From Meira nashicola (lineage: Eukaryota > Basidiomycota > Exobasidiomycetes > Exobasidiales > Brachybasidiaceae), in the NCBI GenBank assembly GCA_001600355.1, contig BCJU01000004.1, positions 1,364,001 through 1,428,000 of the forward strand: a stretch of DNA of 64,000 nucleotides, in the 5' to 3' direction. A program made the position numbers and the translations under genes. Under the pieces are notes generated by a model, which was given only the letters and a program-made list of their open reading frames with translations, was not told where the DNA came from and ran no database searches. How positions within the stretch are numbered: position 1 is the stretch's first letter; every line of letters starts with the position of its first letter. Shown here piece after piece: positions 19,947 through 28,400 of this stretch.

Positions 19947-22643
19947 TCACAAAGACGTATCCATCGAATTTGGATTTGCCATCCCATGACCATAAGGTCC
20001 CAATTGATCAGATTGAAAGATTTGAGTATGTTGATGATTTTGCATATGTTGTTGCAAGGCGCCAACAATGGCAGCTTGATGGGGATTTTGCGAAGGATCT
20101 ACCATTTGATCTAATCCAAGAAGTCCATTCATATTATGACCCATTGTTGCAGCCGCACCTGCAATACTAGCAGTCAAAGCAGGCATTTCTGGCGGAATAG
20201 GAAGACCAAGTCTTGAACGTAATTCCATAATTTCTCTCCTGCACAAAGCCAAATCTCTATCACGTCTACCCATTCTATGTTTCAAACGGATCAAATATTC
20301 GTTACTGTGACGCAAAAGGGCTACCTTGCTGATTGCACGATTGGCAATTCTTGCGCTTTCTGCATCTCCAACCTCTTCGAGTGCGAATCCTTCCGCATCT
20401 TGATCTTCTATGTAGCCATCAGGCCCTAACATTGAACCTCCAGGAACATCGTCATCCAAAGTGATTGCAGGTAACATGCCACGTAATTCATCAAAACAGA
20501 ATTTTAAACTGTCACGTCTCTTTTGTTCAGCTGCTTTGTGTGATGTTCGACGAGATTCCAAGCCGCCACCACCGGATGATTTCATCGTTGAAGCCCATGA
20601 TTCACGATCCTGATTTGATAATCCGCCGGGTAAAATATTTTGCAATGAACCAGAGGTTGAATCTGCAAATGAGACTTGTTTACCATTCCCAGATTCAATG
20701 CTGGATTTGTTAGAGCGACCTTTTCCATTGATATTTACTTTATTGTCTTCTCCTTTTCCACCTCTTTTCTGAGTAGATTGAATTCCCATCACACTACTTG
20801 GCGTCATTGGCTTGCCATTTGGTGGTGGCATTTCAATCGGAGAAGGTGTAGAAGCTGCCGTTTCACTTGGCGATGCATCCATTGGCTTGGCACTTCCGCT
20901 GCCAGCCGAAAGAGGAGGAAACGCTTGCGGTGTCTGCTTTCCATCATTGGATTCGGATTGTGAAGTACGTCTTGATGTTGGTGCTGAACCGTTTCGGCTT
21001 CCGTTACCTGGCACAGTAGGAGTGTTTGGACCGAGAGGGCTAGCAATACTACCCGAAGCTGATTCACCACGTTTTCTTGATTGAGTAGAGGAGACTGTTG
21101 GCTTAACGAGCGGGCTTGCTCGTGCACGATTTGCGCGTGCTTCGGCGGTTGTACTTCGATTCTTTCGAGGAATACTCTTTGTCGGATTCGTGACCGGACT
21201 TGCACCTGGTATTCCACGACCCTTTCCTCTGCCTTTCATTTGTGTCGGTCCATGAAAAGGTGATAATTGCATAGCAATCATTCCGTCATGTGAATGCATT
21301 TGAGGATGCAAAGCAGGTGATGTCAATGGCGAAAATAAATCTGCGCTGGTTGCCGTACTGCCAACGTTTGAAAATACGCTGGCAGGAGTGATGGCAGGCG
21401 ATTCAAGTGGCGTGAATGAACCGGCCATCATATTTCCATCTGCCATACTACGCTGTGGATCCATCATTTGTTGCATTTGCGAACTTCCAGGGATGTGTAA
21501 AGGTGAAACAAAAGGTGCTTGACCACGACCGGTTTGAGAAAAAGCACTGGAGGAAGCTGGCGTAATGAGGCCGTATTGGTTCATCGCTACACTCATACCC
21601 ATAGTCTGTCCTGGCTTTCCCTGATTGAGGAAAGCGTTATGTGATGGTAATGATCCCGTATTTGCTGACGATAGTTGCGGAAATGGCGGAGAGAAAATTT
21701 GATTGCCTCTGCCTTGAGATGACTGAGATGTTAGTTGTTGGAACTGTTGCATCAATTGAGATGCACTTAAATTACCCGTCATGGACTGTGGTTGTTCGTT
21801 TTGAGAATTGGAAGATTGTCTTTGTAATGCTTCCAATTGTTGTCGAAGGAATGCAGTTTGGACACTTTGAGCACGTTCCATTTGTTCTTTTTCTGCCAAC
21901 AACCTTTGTAGTTCGCTAATGGACAAATTACCTTCTTGTATTTGTTGTTGATGTTCCTGTTGGGAAAGACTTGACGAATTGATCGATTGCAAAAGGCCTT
22001 GCAAATCGTTCGGATCTAAAGACAAGCCTGAATTATTATGGTATCCCACTGCATTATTACCGCCTCCCGTATTGCTGCCATTGCTGCCGTCGGTACTGCC
22101 ACCACCATTGATAGAAATACCAGAAGATGCACCAGTAAGATCTGTGCCATCACCATGGTTCATCGGAGGAAAGGCATGCGGACTTTGATGTCGGCTATTG
22201 GTGGCTTGATGTAAAACTTGTTCACGCATGGATATTCTAGGCGATGCGTATTGATTGCTTCTTGGACTTCCGGCCACGCTATTGTTCGAAGACCGATTAC
22301 CGCTCGTGCCGACATTGTGAGATTTTGAACGTGAAAGAGATGGTTTTTGACCATGGCCAAAGGATGAGCCTTGAACGGGCGAAGTTTGACTGCTTCCTGA
22401 TTGACCGACTGAAGAATTATTTGGACCATTTACAGTACCGTTGTGATTATGAAAGATAGCCAAGTCATCCAAGCTGGATGGCAAGGAAAAGTCGGCACCA
22501 AAATCAAAAGAATCGATATTGAAATTGTGAGAAACAGGCGTTGAAGATGAAGGTCCTCCATGAACGCTATAAGGAGAAGATGTAGAGGCTTCTTCACCCA
22601 TGCTGTGACCTGAAGCTCCAGGCGCAGTTGTTTGAGTTGCCAT
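19947..22643 (-). CDS. Basic helix-loop-helix transcription factor
   Basis: This encodes 898 aa from the ATG at 22643. The first about 690 residues are disordered (Ser, Gln, Asn, Gly, Pro), with a coiled-coil patch (about 250-310) and an AT-hook-like GRGKGRG. The bHLH begins at about residue 696. Its basic region SHKAAEQKRR has the His-Glu-Arg spacing of factors that bind the CACGTG E-box. Helix 1 is SLKFCFDELRGMLP; the loop is unusually long (about 40 aa, acidic); helix 2 is SKVALLRHSNEYLIRL, continuing into a leucine-zipper-like helix. A further in-frame ATG at 22754 is only 3 nt from a TATAAAAG on this strand, so it should lie upstream of the transcription start, which favours 22643. The target pathway cannot be told. 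It is divergent from a histidine kinase. Confidence 0.88.
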   Translation of the reverse strand: MATQTTAPGASGHSMGEEASTSSPYSVHGGPSSSTPVSHNFNIDSFDFGADFSLPSSLDDLAIFHNHNGTVNGPNNSSVGQSGSSQTSPVQGSSFGHGQKPSLSRSKSHNVGTSGNRSSNNSVAGSPRSNQYASPRISMREQVLHQATNSRHQSPHAFPPMNHGDGTDLTGASSGISINGGGSTDGSNGSNTGGGNNAVGYHNNSGLSLDPNDLQGLLQSINSSSLSQQEHQQQIQEGNLSISELQRLLAEKEQMERAQSVQTAFLRQQLEALQRQSSNSQNEQPQSMTGNLSASQLMQQFQQLTSQSSQGRGNQIFSPPFPQLSSANTGSLPSHNAFLNQGKPGQTMGMSVAMNQYGLITPASSSAFSQTGRGQAPFVSPLHIPGSSQMQQMMDPQRSMADGNMMAGSFTPLESPAITPASVFSNVGSTATSADLFSPLTSPALHPQMHSHDGMIAMQLSPFHGPTQMKGRGKGRGIPGASPVTNPTKSIPRKNRSTTAEARANRARASPLVKPTVSSTQSRKRGESASGSIASPLGPNTPTVPGNGSRNGSAPTSRRTSQSESNDGKQTPQAFPPLSAGSGSAKPMDASPSETAASTPSPIEMPPPNGKPMTPSSVMGIQSTQKRGGKGEDNKVNINGKGRSNKSSIESGNGKQVSFADSTSGSLQNILPGGLSNQDRESWASTMKSSGGGGLESRRTSHKAAEQKRRDSLKFCFDELRGMLPAITLDDDVPGGSMLGPDGYIEDQDAEGFALEEVGDAESARIANRAISKVALLRHSNEYLIRLKHRMGRRDRDLALCRREIMELRSRLGLPIPPEMPALTASIAGAAATMGHNMNGLLGLDQMVDPSQNPHQAAIVGALQQHMQNHQHTQIFQSDQLGPYGHGMANPNSMDTSL

Positions 22644-22756
22644 ATCTGGTAGGGAAAGTCTCTTCTGGTTGAAAAATGCGGATATATGCGTTTCTTGTTT
22701 TGAATAAGAGTCTCGTTCTCTAAACGGATGGTGAAATATGGTAAAAGAATCCACTC

Positions 22757-22764
22757 CTTTTATA
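22757..22764 (-). promoter_or_regulatory. TATA box of the bHLH gene
   Basis: TATAAAAG on the minus strand, 114-121 nt before the ATG at 22643. It decides the translation start: the alternative ATG at 22754 lies almost inside it, so mRNA begun 30 nt or more downstream could not contain that codon. Confidence 0.65.
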
Positions 22765-24188
22765 ACATGACCACCTTTTCAAACTTGAAACCTTTGTGAA
22801 ATAAACAGAGGACAGGAATTCGAGTATCTCCTATACAGCAATTCGACTTCGCAAAACGTGATCGTTCGACAGAATGTGGGGCGAAAAAAGATTCGAAGGC
22901 TGTGTTGAAATACACCGCAGTAGTTTCGATGACGATAAATAGCTCAAGCGTTCAAAATGGGTGGAAAATAAGCCTGAAAAGAAGATGGATGTTGGTAGAT
23001 TTTGATTGATTTAATTCGTCATGAAAATATGCTTTTTTCGCTCGGATATATTGTCACCAATGTGGTCGTTGGTCGCTGGTGTCAAGGAAAAAAAGCTCTC
23101 TTTTTCTAGTTGTTGAAAAGAGTAAGCTTTCGATTGAGGACGCTTGTCGATGATGTTAAGCGACAAAACCGATTGGTGATTGACTCTTTTCTATAAAAGA
23201 AGGATCTACATTTAAAAAATCGTTACGGACGGCCTACAACCGATATTTTTTTTTCCTGTTTGCACTGTGCCCATAAAAGAAAGCCCAGAAACCCGCTCTT
23301 TTGTTGCCCTTTTTGTCTAGTGGCTCAATCCGTGCGTTTGCATGAAATGTGTTTTGTATGGGCGGGCGGCGCGGCGGCGCCTTTATACGGGCATTTGAGC
23401 CTGAGAAGGGGTACGGTTTAGAGGACCTTTATACAGTATTAGCAATAGCCGAGGGTATTTCAGCAGTGAAATTCACGCGTTTTTTTCTTTGCACACACAT
23501 AAATTCGCAAGCATGAAATTCCTAAGCGGTTAAAAAAATATCGGGAAAAAAAAGAGTGTCAAATCGCCTTTTAGAGCGCCTCTAAATGTTGAGAATCAGT
23601 GCGAAAGTTGAAAGAAAGCGATTTGCGAACAAAAACCGGTTTGCATGAGAAGAAAACACTATCTTATATACATAAAAGCATTAAGAAAGCCGTTGATCGG
23701 AAATGTGTAGCCCATAATGGATTAAGCATCCTAAACAAATACTATGCTTCTGTGTTCAATTCTTCGGAGAGTTTCCGAAATTAAAATCCAAGAACATCTT
23801 GTATGTACATACATGCTACTGTACTTATGAAAACCGGTGAATTTTAACATCCGTACATGAGACACCTTATGCATCCAGATGAATTGTGCAAGTTCTTGCT
23901 CGTGTGAGCTGGATGGTGATGCATATTCTATAAATCAACGTATTGTATGTACCTATGTACGTACATATGTATGTATCACCTTCGGACAACACTTCGGCCA
24001 AACGTTCTTGACGCTTTAGCGTATTAATACACCAATTTTAGTACAAATGCGCAGTTGTGCACAGAGGTTGTTTATAGAATACATACACACAGGTCTGAGC
24101 AGCTCGCTAACGAATCGCATTCTTCCGAACTTTTTTTTTACTCTTTTTCTATCAAGGAAATACCTATTTAAGCTTTTGACTTCATAGT

Positions 24189-24383
24189 ATGGCTAGAGAA
24201 AATAAAAGACCAAAAGCATTTTCACACATAAAATCACCTGCAGATAAAAATGCATTTCATAAAAAACCAATCATTCGAATGGATCCTGGTACTTTACATG
24301 GAAATATAGTCACTTCTGCGTCTCATGATGGAATATATCGACGACATCCTATGTGTAAAATTGAACTCTCATTTTCAGTTTGA
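24189..24383 (+). CDS. Doubtful small ORF (64 aa)
   Basis: A 64-codon frame beginning ATGGC, basic and His-rich (KRPKAFSHIK, HDGIYRRHP), with a TATTTAAG about 20 nt upstream. That is too close for a normal leader. No family recognised, no signal peptide. It could be chance, an exon of an unseen gene, or a short peptide gene within the long intergenic region. Confidence 0.15.
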   Translation: MARENKRPKAFSHIKSPADKNAFHKKPIIRMDPGTLHGNIVTSASHDGIYRRHPMCKIELSFSV

Positions 24384-24676
24384 TCATCATTGCAAACAAA
24401 GGTAGAAGTCAGAATCCACTTTTAATGGTAAGATTTCCGATTAAAGTAAGAATTCAGATTTAGCTCCGTCTTACAAGTTTGCGAACGCTATTAAAAGCTC
24501 TTTCTCAATAAAGAACTAGTTCACAAGTAAACGTCATTCTAAGATGTTTAAAAAAGGCCCGATTAAAAACTACAAGTAAGCTTTATTTTGATTGTTCTGT
24601 TTCGTTAATCTGTTGGACATTTGATTGAGGTGCACCACTTTATTGCTGAACGAACCCGCGTTTAAGGTTCACGCCC

Positions 24677-24692
24677 TGCGCTGCGCAGCGCA
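24677..24692. repeat. 16-bp perfect GC palindrome (TGCGCTGCGCAGCGCA)
   Basis: A perfect inverted repeat without spacer in an AT-rich intergenic region. Half-sites GCGCTGCGC recur at 24742-24750 and, elsewhere in the window, at 32708-32716 (reverse) and 47787-47795, all between genes. It is most simply read as a binding site for a dimeric regulator, but no known factor can be assigned. Confidence 0.5.
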
Positions 24693-25431
24693 TACAAACC
24701 TCCACTTTAAAGAGTCCCCAGTCGGCAAGCTATGTACATATGCGCTGCGCTTGGTTGTCTTCCATGTCTTCATGCCTTTGCCGCAAAGAGCAACAATTGA
24801 ATGATGAATCTGCTTCAAATTCAATTTAAGAGTAATGACAACATGAAGTATAATCACCTTAATCATGAATGAAAGAGAAATACTGATCAAAGGTTCAGAA
24901 TTTAATCGATCTGGTCGGGAATTGAATTAGCTATCCACAAATGGGTTTTTTTGGAAGGAGCTTGAAAATCGTATGGCCTCATTTTGGCGGTTGAGCTTCC
25001 TGCCTACGCGTGCGCCGCGCAAGGCTACTAATGTTGTACGCTGCGCGATGTCATCATGTCCTCTCTTGTAGAGAGGCACATTAGCAGTCAACAATACCTT
25101 TTATGAGCAGCTGCCGTACCATATGTTACTGTATGTATATACGTGTGAACAAACAGCACTCATTTGCGTCAGTTCATCTTATAAACATCTTAACGTCAAC
25201 CATCAACAATTTCATTAGAATCTAAGATAGTATAACGAATGGCGAGCGGTCGCCTGAGGACGAAGTAGACGTCAAACAAATTGGACGAACGAGTAAGAGA
25301 AAAGAGTAGGGATTGATTCCTTTTTTTAAAAAAAAGGGATACAGTCCTTCTGATCAAATCTCCTCTCATTGTATTGAAATCGGAACTCGACTTGGATCGC
25401 ATCTTTGCCTTTTCTCGATTAATTAGTTCAG

Positions 25432-28400
25432 ATGGACAGTCCAGGAGGACCGTCTACATCTACTGCATCAGCGGTCAGGAGAAGTGCAGGTGCATTGAGA
25501 GGATCACGCATTCAGACTGGCCGTCTAACGCCTCAATTGCAGGATGATGGTCCTGTTCCTTCAAAAGAGACTGGAGTAGATACAGACTCAAAGTTAAATT
25601 CAAGAGATATAGCGGATGAAGGTGATAAAGGGCAAGGTACTATGTATGGAGACAGCACATTGTCAAAAGAGTACGATGTCTGGGATCCAAACGACTTTGT
25701 CAGAACCTCTAATACAGCACTCACTCCACCAGGCGCAATGAACGAATTGCCAAGTATATCACTTGCAGCCCAAACTGAAGCACAAAGTAATAGTGAAAGT
25801 GCACCTTGGATGAACGCCACTCCGCAACGATCTCCTGCTGCTTATGATTGGGCAAATTTCGTATACGCATACAGTCGTGGAAGATGGGACCCCTCCCTGC
25901 TTCCACATCCGCCCAGCGAATCAAATTTATATCCAGGCACTTCTACACGAATCAGCGTCGTTGTCGATAGTGTTAAGAAGAGTACAGGAAATCATGGGGG
26001 CACGCAAGATGTATTAGAAAGGATTCGGAGACCTTCTCTGGATTACATCCAACGCCCGCAAATGGCGAACAGGGTACTATCTGACCCTGATCGTGCTTTC
26101 TCAAATACAGCATCGAAAACGCTTCCTTCCTTGCACACGGTTGCTTCTCTTGATGCACCCCAAGGTGCGAAATCAGCGTTCGAGGGTCAATTAGACGCAC
26201 AAGAGGGATCTGCAGAAAAAGGAAAGGATTCATCTCCCGCATTCATTGATCCTTTCCGGCTCGTTCAGATTGCATCCAGCAATAGTGCTCCTCAGGTTGG
26301 ACAGCTCACTTCTTTGGTAGACCGTACTCAGCGGGTGATCGATCGAGAAAGTAATGCTGAAGGAGAGAAACAGAGCGGTTCAAAGACTGACAGTATTGTC
26401 ATTACAAGAAATAGTATTAATCGACTACCGTCTGATCCATCTCACAAGCGGCTTTCAAGGAATGAGGCTCGCATCTTATCAGGTCAAGCGGAAGCTTTAG
26501 CGGCTAAGGCCCAAGAGCGTAGGATGTCGACTCAATCCAATTCATCTTCGACTATTACTCCGTCTGCATCGGCTTCAGCAATTACTCCATCTACATCAGC
26601 TTCAGCAATTGCCGCTACACGGCCTGTATTAGCAGCCCAGATGAGCGAATTGACGTTGAACGCCAGTCATACAAGCAGAGGAAATGACATAGCAAGGCTT
26701 GACTCATCGTCATCGTTATCTTCCAACAAGAATGGCGAGGACGAAGGAGCAACAACGACATCGCAAAGACCAGCACCTCTTCCTCTCCAATCACCACAGA
26801 AAAACGAAGATAGTGGGAGCGGACAAAAAGCTGCACCCTCAATTCCTTCTGTCGTAGATAGTCCGCAGAAACAAAAACGAGTAGCCTTGACTGAAAGCGA
26901 AAGAGGGAATCTCGAAGAAATAGTCAACAATCCCGACGACACACATGCAAAGAAAATCCTAGAGAAAGATCAGGATGCGATGGATTTTGAAGCTGTATCG
27001 CCAGCAGACTATCAATATGCTTGCCCGATAGACGTCATTATCCCAACGGCGAGCACTCGTGCCAGCTCTGGTGGTACAGGTGCAGGAAATGGAACGATGC
27101 GGCAATCTATGCAAATTGATGAACACGATCGTAGTCGACGCACTTCAGAAGCATTCGTACAAAAAATGCCTGTGGATCTGTCGAGCCTCGGTTCTTCAGT
27201 TAGCAGTCCTAGCCTGTCCACACATATTGGCCTAGGACGCAGGGTAGAAGAATTTTTCAGGAAGCATGGATATCTTCCAGCCATTATGCCACCTGATGAG
27301 AACGAAAGAAGACAAGCCTTACGGCGTTATGGACCTCCTACTGTTCGTGGAAATGTTAATTTTGAAAGGATAGCGCATTTGGTCAAATTGGTTTTCAACA
27401 CGAAATTGGTATTGATTAGCTTAGTGGGTGAACAGACACAATTCTTTCAGACTGAGGTGGGCGCGAAAGGTCTAGGATACTCTAAAGATTGGCTGCAAAA
27501 AGTGGCAGCACCAAGAGATTGTTCGATGTGCGCACACGCAATTTTGCAGCCAGCAGATGAACCTTTAGTCGTTTTGGACACGTTGCGAGATTGGCGATTT
27601 GCGGGCAATCCATTGGTAATCGGTGATCCTCATATACGATTTTACGCAGGAACACCTTTGCGCACTTCTGATGGTCATAATTTGGGCAGTCTATGTATCA
27701 TCGATGATGTGCCTTGGCCAGATTTCAATCCAAGATTGCGACACACTTTGCGCGAATTTGGTAGAGTAGTCATGCGAGAGATGGAACTTATTCGTGATAC
27801 GATCCATCTTCGTACTCAAGATCGAATGCAGCACTCGATCGAATCTTTTACACGAAAATGTATCGAGATGGAATCAATCGAAGCAGAAGACGACAAAGAG
27901 CATAAACAGGGTTTACATCAAGTTTATGCCTTGGCAGCAAAAAGTATGAACGAAGCACTTCAGGCTACTGGAGCAATTGTCTTTGATTTATCGCAATTTG
28001 AGTTGATGGTACCCTCGATGCAAGGAAAGGTGGATCAAGACGGCACAGAAGTAGGGTTTGACGGTCAAATCTTTTTGCCCAGTAGTCCTTATCATTTGCC
28101 GGATTCTACTAATCCTTCTTCTCACGGAGCGAGTAACGTCAACAGTCGTGCTTCGTCGCCACCAATTCCAGGAAATGGTAACATACCTCCTCAACAGGAC
28201 GAACGCAAAGTACCACCTATGGCAGTGTTGGGAGCCTGTGAATCACGTGCACCACCCTCTTCCCGAGAACAGCCAGTGCCATATTCATCTCATCATCGTA
28301 TCGCCAACTTTCTTCGAAGGCATAAAACAGGGTTTTTTTACCCATACGTTCCTGCACCTTTCCGGCATCTTTTGCCTGCGAGTACCGCAAATGTTTTACT

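Larger units (their letters stand above)
22765..25431. promoter_or_regulatory. 2.7-kb divergent intergenic region, bHLH gene / histidine kinase
   Basis: The longest gene-free stretch of the window. It holds a GC block (23360-23381, GGCGGGCGGCGCGGCGGCGC type), ACGCGT at 23475-23480 and 25006-25011, TATAAAAG (+) at 23192-23199, and palindrome TGTATGTACATACA at 23800-23813. It also has TACATATGTA at 23962-23971 inside TATG-type repeats, and three GCGCTGCGC-type boxes around 24678-24750. No tRNA, snRNA or coding exon was recognised apart from a doubtful small frame at 24189. Long promoters like this often belong to regulators with complex control. Confidence 0.5.

Noticed and set aside
22644..22754. 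Use of the ATG at 22754 as start of the bHLH protein
   Set aside because: It lies directly beside a minus-strand TATAAAAG, so mRNA would begin downstream of it; ATG 22643 is preferred.
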